DNA of 18,988 nt from positions 1-18,988 of the forward strand of contig NZ_CAKRDI010000045.1 in the NCBI RefSeq assembly GCF_934309415.1. The letters are read 5' to 3'. The stretch comes from an uncultured Mediterraneibacter sp. (GTDB taxonomy: Bacteria > Bacillota > Clostridia > Lachnospirales > Lachnospiraceae). Each line of letters starts with the position of its first letter. The stretch's first letter is position 1. Position numbers and translations under genes: made by a program. A model generated the notes under the pieces. The model was given only the letters and a program-made list of their open reading frames with translations, made no database searches and was not told where the DNA came from. Of this stretch, positions 1 to 6,518 are shown piece after piece.

Positions 1-240
1 CTTACAGACGAGAGCGCAACAGCAGTACTGGCAATGAGACAGGCAAGCAAGAACATTCTCTACACTGTAGCAAACAGTGGATACTATGCAGATGGTAACC
101 CGGCAGCAGGAATGAGCAACATGACAAAACTTTTCGTAACAGTAGACGTGATTCTGGCAGTTCTCTTAATTGCAGCAGATGCGATCGTGATCGTACGTTT
201 CAGAAAGAAAAGAAAAAATGTAGATAACGCAGAAGCATAA
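1..240 (+). CDS. C-terminal end of a membrane-anchored glycoside hydrolase family 3 (beta-glucosidase-like) protein, partial
   Basis: The reading frame is open from the first base and ends at TAA 238-240, so only the last 79 residues are present. The segment RQASKNILYTVANSGYY resembles the C-terminal end of clostridial GH3 glycosidases (recalled family resemblance; the catalytic domains lie outside the window). It is followed by a hydrophobic stretch of about 22 residues (LFVTVDVILAVLLIAADAIVIV) and a basic tail (RFRKKRKN), which is a typical stop-transfer anchor. The enzyme would therefore sit on the outer face of the membrane with a short cytoplasmic tail. A terminator follows at once, so this is the last gene of its transcript. 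GH3 is likely but not certain, because the identity rests on the tail alone. Confidence 0.6.
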   Translation, partial: LTDESATAVLAMRQASKNILYTVANSGYYADGNPAAGMSNMTKLFVTVDVILAVLLIAADAIVIVRFRKKRKNVDNAEA

Positions 241-253
241 TATATCAGTGAAG

Positions 254-296
254 ACAGGATTGGACAGATAGAAACAGGCCAATCCTGTTTTTATTT
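254..296 (+). terminator. Rho-independent terminator of the GH3-like gene
   Basis: A perfect 10-bp stem (ACAGGATTGG 254-263, CCAATCCTGT 279-288) is followed by a T-rich tract (288-296). It lies 13 bp after the stop codon of the GH3-like gene. Confidence 0.9.
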
Positions 297-350
297 ACGC
301 GAGCAACGGGTCAAAATCCGTGCTTGCACGAGATCTTGGCGACTGCCGCG

Positions 351-390
351 ATAACTTGAGAAATTCGCGGAGCGTGTTTCTCATAGTTAT
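351..390. repeat. Inverted repeat / hairpin
   Basis: ATAACT-t-GAGAAA (351-363) pairs with TTTCTC-at-AGTTAT (377-390), giving 12 bp interrupted by a small internal loop. The loop, 364-376, is GC-richer than its surroundings. No T-run follows, so a terminator role is unlikely. Confidence 0.6.
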
Positions 391-408
391 GGTAAAATAG
401 CGAGATGT

Positions 409-441
409 GTTACTGTTTGCAGGTTACCTGTGAACAGTAAC
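409..441. repeat. 33-bp imperfect palindrome, copy 1
   Basis: The outer arms are GTTACTGTT (409-417) and AACAGTAAC (433-441), and the inner arms are CAGGT and ACCTG around a single central T. Only the two TG dinucleotides at 418-419 and 431-432 are unpaired. The sequence is identical to 528-560. A second, mutually exclusive hairpin could form between TGAACA (431-436) and TGTTCA (443-448). The site may be an operator, an RNA switch or a dispersed hairpin repeat. Confidence 0.8.
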
Positions 442-480
442 TTGTTCAGAGCCAGTAACAGGTAAATCTTATTATATGAC

Positions 481-509
481 TTGTGACAGATAAAAAAATC
501 CTTTATTAT
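481..509 (+). promoter_or_regulatory. Putative sigma-A promoter for the LytTR/GHKL operon
   Basis: The -35-like TTGTGA (481-486) and the -10-like TATTAT (504-509) are 17 bp apart and match the consensus at 4/6 and 5/6 positions. Transcription would start near 516, which puts palindrome copy 2 in the 5' leader and copy 1 about 40 bp upstream of the -35. This is pattern matching only. Confidence 0.45.
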
Positions 510-527
510 ATAGAAAGTGGGTAAGAT

Positions 528-560
528 GTTACTGTTTGCAGGTTACCTGTGAACAGTAAC
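528..560. repeat. 33-bp imperfect palindrome, copy 2
   Basis: This is an exact copy of 409-441, 119 bp away in the same orientation. It lies between the putative transcription start and the start codon at 671. Protein binding here would block elongation, and the RNA would fold into a strong hairpin in the leader. Confidence 0.8.
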
Positions 561-670
561 GGCAGGATTGTGGGAGTGCATTGCACGAAACAATCCGTAG
601 GTATCATAGTAGGGGCACTTGCCTCTAATGTTACACACGACGATGAAAAACATACGAGAGGAGAATTCCA

Positions 671-1381
671 ATGATCAATATTGCGATTGTAGAAGATGAA
701 GCAATGTATGCGAAACAGCTGGAAGAATTTCTGCATCAATACGAGGCAGAAAACCACGAAGCATTTGATATCACAATCTATTCAGACGGAGATCAGATTG
801 TCAATAAATACAAATCCCAATTTGATATTATCCTTATGGATGTTGAGATGAAATTCATGGATGGAATGTCTGCTGCGGAAGAGATCCGCAAGATGGACAG
901 TGAAGTTGTGATTATCTTTATTACGAACATGGCACAGTATGCGATCAGAGGCTATGCGGTAGATGCACTGGATTATGTATTAAAGCCAGTATCTTATTTC
1001 GCATTTTCACAGAGACTGAACCGTGCGATCGAACGCATGAAAAAGCGAGAGGCAAAGGTCATTATGGTAAATATAAAAGGCGGTATGGTGCGAATCAATA
1101 TCGCAAATATTTACTATATTGAAAGCCAGGGGCATACGTTGATCCTTCATACGATTCTTGGAGATTATGAGACGACAGGGAAAATGAAAGAGATGGATGA
1201 AAAGCTTTCTGGAATGAATTTCTGCAGAGGGAATAAAGGATATCTGATCAATCTGCAGCACGTAGACCGGATTCAGGACAGCTGCGCGGTCGTAAAAGGC
1301 GAAGAACTGGTATTAAGCCGTGCACGTAAGAAAGAATTCATGGAAGCTTTGACCAGATATTGGGGAGAGGTGATAAAATGA
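671..1381 (+). CDS. LytTR-family response regulator (AgrA/ComE type)
   Basis: This is a two-domain response regulator of 236 residues, the usual length for the LytR/AgrA/ComE family. The receiver domain (about 1-120) has the acidic pair Glu8/Asp9 in IVEDE, the phospho-acceptor Asp57 in LMDVEM and the conserved Lys105 in DYVLKPV. The C-terminal part (about 130-232) is a LytTR DNA-binding domain, with the typical FCRGNKGYLINLQHVDRI segment near 184-201. The start is set by an AGAGGAG site about 7 bp upstream. The stop codon overlaps the ATG of the sensor kinase (ATGA 1378-1381), so the two are translationally coupled partners. In this family Asp57 phosphorylation by the kinase increases binding to direct-repeat sites; which promoters it controls is not visible. 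Autoregulation through the structured upstream region is an inference. Confidence 0.93.
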   Translation: MINIAIVEDEAMYAKQLEEFLHQYEAENHEAFDITIYSDGDQIVNKYKSQFDIILMDVEMKFMDGMSAAEEIRKMDSEVVIIFITNMAQYAIRGYAVDALDYVLKPVSYFAFSQRLNRAIERMKKREAKVIMVNIKGGMVRINIANIYYIESQGHTLILHTILGDYETTGKMKEMDEKLSGMNFCRGNKGYLINLQHVDRIQDSCAVVKGEELVLSRARKKEFMEALTRYWGEVIK

Positions 1382-2700
1382 TCGATCATCTGATGCCGGA
1401 TATCCCAAGACTCTATTCGGCAATCGCAGAGTGGATGGCATGTATGATATTTATCCTGCCGTTTCAAAAGAGATTTTCAAAAGTGAAGACAGGCATCATC
1501 ATGGCAGTAATGCTTGTTGTACAGAGTGGATTCATGGTCCTGACGGAAGATGTCAGCCTGTTCTTCTGGCTTCCGTGTATGATCGGAGCCGTACTTCTTA
1601 TGTTATTTTTCATTTATGCATCGTGTTCCATCGAAGTGACAGGTGCAGTCTATGGAGTATTGATCGCATTTGTTGTGGCAGAATTCATGGCTTCAATCGA
1701 ATGGCAGGTTGTTTGCTACTTTGGTATAGCACAATCGGGAGTATGGTGGAAAGAATGGTCAGCTCTCATTTTGGGATACGGATTGATCAGTGTGATTCTG
1801 TACAAGATCTTTCATGTACATTTCCCGGAAGACGGACAGATGGAGATTGGCTGGAAAGAATGTTTGTCAGCATTTTTGATTGCGATATCCGTGTTCGCTG
1901 TCAGCAACATCAGTTATCTCACGGTAAATACACCATTTTCCGGAAGGTATTCATTTGAGATAGCAAATATCCGTACAATCGTAGATCTTGCCGGAATTGC
2001 AATTCTGTACGCACATCTTATGCAGTGCTGTGAGATGCGGGCAAGAAAAGAGCTTGAAGCAGTTCAGAATGTACTTCAGAATCAATACACACAGTATATG
2101 CAGTCAAAAGAAAGTATTGAACTGATTAATTATAAATATCATGATCTGAAACACCAGATCGCAGTATTGAGAAGTGAGGAAGATCCTAAGAAAAGAGAAG
2201 CATTTCTGGATCAGATGGAAGCAGAGATCCGTCAGTATGAAGCACAGAATAAGACCGGAAATAAAGTTCTCGATACCGTGCTGACAAGCAAAAGTCTGTA
2301 CTGTAATAAGAATGGAATCACATTTACCTGTGTGGCAGATGGAACACTGTTAGATTTCATGGACGTTATGGACATCTGCAGTATCTTTGGAAATGCGCTC
2401 GATAATGCGATTGAATGTGAGATGAAGATACCGGATAAGGAGAAGCGACTGATTCATGTCACAGTGTCAAGACAGAAGGCATTTCTGATTCTCAAGTTTG
2501 AGAATTACTGTGAGGAAAAACTGCAGTATCAGGATGGAAATATTGCTACGACAAAGAAAGATAAAAAGTATCATGGATACGGAATGAAGAGTATCCGTTA
2601 TACAGTAAATAAATACGGCGGGGCAGTCACAATCGATACAAAAGAAAACTGGTTTGACCTGAAAATTCTGATTCCAATCAAAGAAGAGCAGGGAAATTAA
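1378..2700 (+). CDS. GHKL-domain sensor histidine kinase (AgrC type)
   Basis: This is the membrane sensor kinase paired with the LytTR regulator. I take ATG 1378 as the start (440 residues): GGGGAGAGG lies just upstream and the ATG overlaps the regulator's stop codon. A TTG frame opening at 1360 is less likely. Residues 1 to about 215 contain about six hydrophobic segments. A linker helix follows, then the phospho-acceptor region YHDLKHQ with His at about 255. Next come the N-box FGNALDNAIEC (about 337-347) and a glycine box HGYGMKSIRYTVNKYGG near the C terminus; these are hallmarks of the GHKL_5 kinases used in peptide sensing and surface-stress responses. The ligand cannot be read from the sequence. 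No peptide-pheromone precursor or AgrB-like protease lies next to it, so a classic agr quorum-sensing system is not shown here. Confidence 0.92.
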   Translation: MIDHLMPDIPRLYSAIAEWMACMIFILPFQKRFSKVKTGIIMAVMLVVQSGFMVLTEDVSLFFWLPCMIGAVLLMLFFIYASCSIEVTGAVYGVLIAFVVAEFMASIEWQVVCYFGIAQSGVWWKEWSALILGYGLISVILYKIFHVHFPEDGQMEIGWKECLSAFLIAISVFAVSNISYLTVNTPFSGRYSFEIANIRTIVDLAGIAILYAHLMQCCEMRARKELEAVQNVLQNQYTQYMQSKESIELINYKYHDLKHQIAVLRSEEDPKKREAFLDQMEAEIRQYEAQNKTGNKVLDTVLTSKSLYCNKNGITFTCVADGTLLDFMDVMDICSIFGNALDNAIECEMKIPDKEKRLIHVTVSRQKAFLILKFENYCEEKLQYQDGNIATTKKDKKYHGYGMKSIRYTVNKYGGAVTIDTKENWFDLKILIPIKEEQGN

Positions 2701-2714
2701 GATTGTATACAGTT

Positions 2715-2733
2715 CCTGGTTTGAAAAACCGGG
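2715..2733 (+). repeat. Short hairpin downstream of the sensor kinase gene
   Basis: CCTGGTTT (2715-2722) pairs with AAACCGGG (2726-2733), including one G-U pair, around a GAA loop. No T-run follows. Downstream, TGCAG recurs four times (2735, 2744, 2755, 2770). The hairpin could be an mRNA 3' stabiliser or a weak attenuator before the GtrA-like gene. Confidence 0.45.
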
Positions 2734-2865
2734 TTGCAGTTTATGCAGAAAAAGTGCAGGTTATGTAAGTGCAGGAGATGGAAAGGAAATCCATGTTAGG
2801 ATATAGATACGAAGTCCGAGAAAGGACAAGAGAATCTAGAATCTTAGAAGAATGGAGAATGTAGA

Positions 2866-3426
2866 ATGAATAAGCTAAACAACATATGGAATCGTTTTGC
2901 CGAGAAACATCCGAGCGCTTCAAAATGGATAAGAGAAGGCGGATTGTTCGTAATCGTAAGTAATCTGATCACTGTACTTAAATATGTGCTGCTGCTGTTT
3001 TTGCCGATGGCATTTGCGGGACTTCCGAACATTGATTTCGGTTTCCCGGGAATCGACATTACATTATTCGGTGAGACATTTAAATGGAACATTATCGGAT
3101 ATGATGCGGCACATGGTGGTCTTCCGTACTTTTGTGCATACATGATTGCAATGCTCGTTGGTGAGTGTATCAACTTCCCAATCCAGAGAAGCTTCGTGTT
3201 CCGCAGCAAAGGAAAGATCTGGTATCAGGCATTCTGGTATCTGATCGCATTCTGTATTGTTACATGTATTGTAAACTCAATCAATTGTATCTGGGTTGCA
3301 GTTGCCGGGATGTTTGTGCCGGGATGGCTTTACAATATCGGAACAACCGTGTTGAACGGAGGAGTGTCGATGGTGGTATTCTTCTTTGTGAATAAGATTA
3401 TTTTCCCGGAGGGAGAAGCGAAATAG
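2866..3426 (+). CDS. GtrA-like small integral membrane protein
   Basis: This membrane protein of 186 residues has about four hydrophobic segments (near 27-50, 85-105, 121-145 and 155-180). The segment CINFPIQRSFVFRS after the second hydrophobic stretch matches the NF...R..VF signature of the GtrA family (PF04138), whose members are implicated in moving lipid-linked sugars across the membrane for cell-surface glycan modification. The ATG at 2866 has a GGAG about 8 bp upstream. It is somewhat longer than typical GtrA proteins (about 120-150 residues), with an amphipathic N-terminal extension and a soluble insert around 55-78. It follows the kinase gene by 165 bp without a clear terminator and may belong to the same transcript. 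The family call is from motifs; the substrate is unknown. Confidence 0.7.
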   Translation: MNKLNNIWNRFAEKHPSASKWIREGGLFVIVSNLITVLKYVLLLFLPMAFAGLPNIDFGFPGIDITLFGETFKWNIIGYDAAHGGLPYFCAYMIAMLVGECINFPIQRSFVFRSKGKIWYQAFWYLIAFCIVTCIVNSINCIWVAVAGMFVPGWLYNIGTTVLNGGVSMVVFFFVNKIIFPEGEAK

Positions 3427-3439
3427 AATAGAGAAAAGA

Positions 3440-3482
3440 AAAACAGGGCAGTGCGCATCAGCGTGCTGTCCTGTTTTCTTTT
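3440..3482 (+). terminator. Rho-independent terminator after the GtrA-like gene
   Basis: A 17-bp stem (3440-3456 with 3461-3477), fully paired if three G-U pairs are counted, closes an ATCA tetraloop. It ends in TTTTCTTTT. It separates the regulatory block from the metal-transport operon. Confidence 0.93.
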
Positions 3483-3488
3483 AACATG

Positions 3489-3563
3489 AAAATCATTTCA
3501 AATTCATCTTGACAATAAAATTTTTTGCGTTAAAATAAAAAATGATTTTTTGATCGATTCGAT
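3489..3563. promoter_or_regulatory. Candidate operator(s) around the metal-operon promoter
   Basis: Two dyads surround the promoter. AAAATCATTT (3489-3498) and AAATGATTTT (3540-3549) are inverted copies that bracket it. ATCGA-T-TCGAT (3553-3563) is a perfect palindrome between the likely start site and the ribosome binding site. Neither matches a Zur, MntR or AdcR box I can recall exactly, so the regulator is unknown. Metal control is inferred from the downstream genes. Confidence 0.35.
3509..3536 (+). promoter_or_regulatory. Sigma-A promoter of the metal-uptake operon
   Basis: A perfect -35 TTGACA (3509-3514) and a -10 TAAAAT (3531-3536) are separated by 16 bp and lie about 45 bp upstream of the first gene's ATG. 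This is the clearest promoter in the window with the one at 16883. Confidence 0.75.
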
Positions 3564-3579
3564 ATGAAAGGAGAAGCAT

Positions 3580-3879
3580 ATGAAGACAAATAAAAAAAGA
3601 TATCTTGCAGCACTTATCTGTGTTCTATTTCTTGTTGTGACACTTGCTTCTTTTTTCTATATTGCGAAAGAGGCAAATCATAAATGTACAGGAGAAGACT
3701 GTCCGATCTGTGCCTGTGTACATCAGGTGGAACAGAACCTGAAGAATCTTGGAACCGGTTTTGCGGCTGATTTCTGTGCCATTTTTTCAGTGCTGTCGAT
3801 AGTTTCAGTGATTTGCTGTCAGACAGAAAATCTTTTTTGTACTTCATTAGTCAGTCAAAAGGTAAGACTAAACAATTGA
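3580..3879 (+). CDS. Small Cys/His-rich membrane protein, first gene of the metal operon
   Basis: This protein of 99 residues has no function I can name. It has a basic N terminus, a hydrophobic segment at about 8-28, then a compact motif with His34, Cys36, Cys41, Cys44, Cys46 and His48 (HKCTGEDCPICACVH), and a second hydrophobic segment at about 62-82. The Cys/His cluster between two membrane spans suggests metal binding on the outer face; an iron-sulfur or disulfide role is also possible. A good AAAGGAG site lies 6 bp before the ATG. It is directly downstream of the operon promoter and 81 bp before the ZnuA-like gene, so it is probably co-regulated with the transporter. I recall similar small proteins beside metal ABC transporters in clostridia, but that is memory, not a search. 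Confidence 0.7.
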   Translation: MKTNKKRYLAALICVLFLVVTLASFFYIAKEANHKCTGEDCPICACVHQVEQNLKNLGTGFAADFCAIFSVLSIVSVICCQTENLFCTSLVSQKVRLNN

Positions 3880-3904
3880 ATAAAACTTTTCAGAAGAAGT
3901 AGTA

Positions 3905-3931
3905 AGAGGTATAAACGTGTACCTCTCTTTT
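3905..3931 (+). promoter_or_regulatory. Hairpin with short T-run between the small ORF and the ZnuA-like gene
   Basis: AGAGGTA (3905-3911) pairs with TACCTCT (3920-3926), and two more pairs extend into the loop, leaving an AACG tetraloop. CTTTT follows (3927-3931). This looks like a weak intrinsic terminator or attenuator that would lower expression of the transporter relative to the first gene. Confidence 0.5.
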
Positions 3932-3960
3932 GTGATGCATAAAAAATGGAGGTTTTATTC

Positions 3961-4965
3961 ATGAAAAAATATATATCAATTCTATTAGTTACAATTATGA
4001 TCATTTTGGGCGTTTCTGCCTGCGGACAAAAGAATTCCGCTAATACCACAACAGAAGTAAAAAAGAGTGATGATTCTAAAATAAAAGTTGTTACAACGAT
4101 TTTCCCGGAATATGACTGGGTGAAATCTATTGTAGGAGAGGACAATTCCAATGTCGAATTGACAATGCTGCTTGATAACGGAGTTGACTTGCACAGCTAT
4201 CAGCCGACAGCAGCGGATATTATGAAAATTTCAGATGGCGATCTGTTTATTTATGTAGGAGGTGAATCGGATTCCTGGGTAGACGGAGCATTAAAAGAGG
4301 CTGTGAATAAGAATATGAAAGTAATTAACCTGTTGGACGTTCTTGGCAATACAGTCAAAGAGGAAGAAGTAAAAGAAGGAATGGAGGCTGAAGAAGAGGA
4401 AGAAGGAGAAGAAAGCGAAGAAGAACCGGAGTATGACGAGCATGTGTGGCTTTCATTAAAAAATGCAAAAGTTTTGTGTAAAGCGATTGCTGATAACTTA
4501 AGTGAGATTGATCCAGAGAACAAAGACGTTTATATTCAAAATGAGAAAGATTATGCAGCAAAACTGGATGCGCTGGATCAGGAGTATCAGACAACCGTGG
4601 ATGCATCAACACAGAAGACATTGCTTTTTGGCGATCGTTTTCCATTCCGGTATCTTGTAGATGACTATGGTTTGGACTATTATGCAGCATTTGTCGGATG
4701 CTCAGCGGAGACAGAAGCAAGTTTCGAGACAATCAAATTTCTATCAGAAAAAGTAGATGAACTTGGACTGAAAAATGTGATGACAATCGAAAAGTCAGAT
4801 CAGAAGATTGCAAAAACAATTATTGAAAATACAAAAGATAAGGATCAGAATATTCTGACATTGGATTCCATGCAGTCGACAACATTTGATGATGTGAAAA
4901 ATGGAACCACTTATCTGTCAGTTATGGAAAAGAATCTGGAAATATTAAAAGAAGCATTACAGTAG
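3961..4965 (+). CDS. znuA: Zinc (or manganese) ABC transporter substrate-binding lipoprotein, ZnuA/AdcA-like
   Basis: This is the extracytoplasmic metal-capture component of a cluster A-I ABC importer, 334 residues. ATG 3961 is preferred over an in-frame ATG at 3946, because the TGGAGG of that earlier codon region is the ribosome binding site. The N terminus is a lipoprotein signal with lipobox VSAC and Cys21 as the anchor. Metal-site landmarks are His in DLHSYQPTAADI and His in DEHVW. The region where family members usually carry a third His reads FGDRFPFRYLVDDYGL, with Asp or Arg rather than His. The usual His-rich mobile loop is replaced by a strongly acidic stretch (about residues 138-162) just before DEHVW. 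The neighbouring ATPase and permease confirm the system. Zinc is the most likely cargo; manganese cannot be excluded. Confidence 0.88.
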   Translation: MKKYISILLVTIMIILGVSACGQKNSANTTTEVKKSDDSKIKVVTTIFPEYDWVKSIVGEDNSNVELTMLLDNGVDLHSYQPTAADIMKISDGDLFIYVGGESDSWVDGALKEAVNKNMKVINLLDVLGNTVKEEEVKEGMEAEEEEEGEESEEEPEYDEHVWLSLKNAKVLCKAIADNLSEIDPENKDVYIQNEKDYAAKLDALDQEYQTTVDASTQKTLLFGDRFPFRYLVDDYGLDYYAAFVGCSAETEASFETIKFLSEKVDELGLKNVMTIEKSDQKIAKTIIENTKDKDQNILTLDSMQSTTFDDVKNGTTYLSVMEKNLEILKEALQ

Positions 4966-4973
4966 GAGGAACT

Positions 4974-5693
4974 ATGGCGCAGTTAATTTGCAAAGATCTG
5001 GCAATTGGATATGAAGGCAAAGCAATCGTGCAGAATATAAATCTTACTGTAAATCAGGGAGACTATCTGTGTGTGATCGGAGAAAATGGAGCAGGAAAAT
5101 CAACGTTGATCAAAACGTTGCTCCATTTAAAACAGCCGGTAAGTGGAGAGATTCAGTTTGAAGATGGAGTAAAATTAAATGAAATCGGATATCTTCCACA
5201 GCAGACAGTCGTTCAAAAAGATTTTCCGGCATCTGTGAAAGAAATTATTCTCTCCGGATGCCAGAACCGTTGTGGTCTTCGCCCATTTTATAATAAAAAA
5301 GAAAAAAAACGGACTCAGGAAATGATGAACAGATTGGGAATAACAGATTTATCAAATTGTTGCTTTAGAGAGCTTTCAGGAGGTCAACAGCAGAGAGTAT
5401 TGTTGGCAAGAGCGTTATGCGCAACGAAAAAAATATTACTTTTGGATGAACCGGTATCTGGTCTTGATCCTAAAGCAACAGAAGAGATGTATCAACAAAT
5501 TCAGTCACTTAATGAAGATGAGAAGATAACAATTATCATGATTTCACACGATATTAAGACTGCGATAGATTATGCAAGTCATATTCTTTATATCGGAGAA
5601 ACATTTTTTTACGGGACGAAACAAGAATTCTTACAAAATCAGATCAGTGAAAAATTTCTGGGGAGAAAAGGAGGAGAAGGATGGATAAATTAG
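4974..5693 (+). CDS. znuC: Zinc/manganese ABC transporter ATP-binding protein
   Basis: This is the cytoplasmic ATPase that powers metal import, 239 residues. All motifs are intact: Walker A GENGAGKST (36-44), Q-loop YLPQQ (73-77), signature LSGGQQQR (134-141), Walker B ILLLDEP (154-160) with catalytic Glu159, D-loop SGLD and switch His192 in ISHD. The ATG follows the upstream gene by 8 bp, with AGGAGG overlapping the previous stop codon. Its last 13 bases overlap the start of the permease gene, so the two are translationally coupled. The FPASVKEII segment after the Q-loop is typical of the ZnuC/MntB subgroup. Confidence 0.93.
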   Translation: MAQLICKDLAIGYEGKAIVQNINLTVNQGDYLCVIGENGAGKSTLIKTLLHLKQPVSGEIQFEDGVKLNEIGYLPQQTVVQKDFPASVKEIILSGCQNRCGLRPFYNKKEKKRTQEMMNRLGITDLSNCCFRELSGGQQQRVLLARALCATKKILLLDEPVSGLDPKATEEMYQQIQSLNEDEKITIIMISHDIKTAIDYASHILYIGETFFYGTKQEFLQNQISEKFLGRKGGEGWIN

Positions 5694-6517
5694 TATTTTA
5701 TTTTCAGTATCCTTTTGTACGGTATGCTATGATTGTCGGAATACTGATCTCATTATGTTCTTCGCTACTTGGAGTGACACTTGTTCTGAAAAGATTTTCA
5801 TTTATTGGAGACGGATTGTCTCATGTGGCGTTTGGAGCGATGGCAGTTGCAGCGGTTTTGAACATTACCCATAATATGTTGTTTATTCTTCTGGTGACAG
5901 TGATATGTGCAATTCTTCTCCTTAGAACAGGACAGAACACAAAAATCAAAGGTGACGCAGCGATAGCAATGATTTCTGTAGGAGCACTTGCAATTGGTTA
6001 TCTTCTGATGAATATTTTTGCAACAGGACCGAATCTTTCCGGTGATGTCTGCAGTACTTTGTTTGGATCGACTTCAATCCTGACACTGAAACTGGAAGAT
6101 GTGCAGTTGTGTGTGGTTCTGTCTATAGTAGTTATTGTTTTATTTATTTTGTTTTATAATAAGATTTTCTGTGTGACCTTTGACGAGACCTTTGCAAAAG
6201 CGACTGGAATTAAAGCAGACCGTTATAATCTTCTGATTGCAGTGATCACAGCGGTGATCATTGTGCTGGCAATGAATCTGGTCGGTTCCTTGTTGATCTC
6301 GGCACTGGTTATATTTCCGGCATTGTCGGCAATGCGTATCTTTAAGACATTTCTCAGTGTGACGGTGTGTTCAGTTATCTTATCTGTTTTCTGTGCGGTT
6401 ACAGGAATGTTATTGTCAATTCTGGCAGGAACTCCTGTAGGATCAACAATTGTGGCAATGGATATTGTGGCATTTCTAGTCTGCTGTATGATCGGGAAAA
6501 TGGCAGGAGGAAAATAG
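5681..6517 (+). CDS. znuB: Zinc/manganese ABC transporter permease (ABC-3 family)
   Basis: This membrane channel subunit has 278 residues and about eight hydrophobic segments, the standard size for the ABC-3 family. The diagnostic region LVLKRFSFIGDGLSHVAFGAMAVA (split here as LVLKRFSFIGDGLSH plus VAFGAMAVA), near residues 34-57, contains the conserved GDGLSH. The cytoplasmic coupling segment is around FDETFAKATGIKA. The start overlaps the end of the ATPase gene and has AGGAGG about 8 bp upstream. The stop codon is 1 bp before the next gene. Together with the two preceding genes it forms a complete importer. Confidence 0.93.
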   Translation: MDKLVFYFQYPFVRYAMIVGILISLCSSLLGVTLVLKRFSFIGDGLSHVAFGAMAVAAVLNITHNMLFILLVTVICAILLLRTGQNTKIKGDAAIAMISVGALAIGYLLMNIFATGPNLSGDVCSTLFGSTSILTLKLEDVQLCVVLSIVVIVLFILFYNKIFCVTFDETFAKATGIKADRYNLLIAVITAVIIVLAMNLVGSLLISALVIFPALSAMRIFKTFLSVTVCSVILSVFCAVTGMLLSILAGTPVGSTIVAMDIVAFLVCCMIGKMAGGK

Positions 6518-6518
6518 T

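Larger units (their letters stand above)
297..670. other. Structured non-coding region upstream of the LytTR two-component system
   Basis: This region of about 370 bp has no convincing gene; the short minus-strand frame crossing it lacks a ribosome binding site and has an unconvincing composition. It holds a hairpin at 351-390 (ATAACT-t-GAGAAA pairing with TTTCTC-at-AGTTAT), two identical 33-bp palindromes (409-441 and 528-560), a putative promoter between them, and a further nested hairpin at 565-596 (GGATTGT/ACAATCC outside, GTGCA/TGCAC inside). None of these has a U-tract, so they are not ordinary terminators. Operators, RNA structures or a dispersed intergenic repeat are all possible. Confidence 0.6.

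Noticed and set aside
409..560. Palindromes as LytTR binding boxes
   Set aside because: The known LytTR pattern is two direct repeats about 21 bp apart, not a long inverted repeat, and the half-sites do not fit the consensus I recall.
506..757. Minus-strand open frame upstream of and inside the LytTR gene
   Set aside because: It has no ribosome binding site, overlaps the palindrome and the start of a clear gene, and has no recognisable protein features.
671..2700. A complete agr-type quorum-sensing locus
   Set aside because: The kinase and regulator types match, but no AgrB-like protease or AgrD-like peptide gene is next to them.
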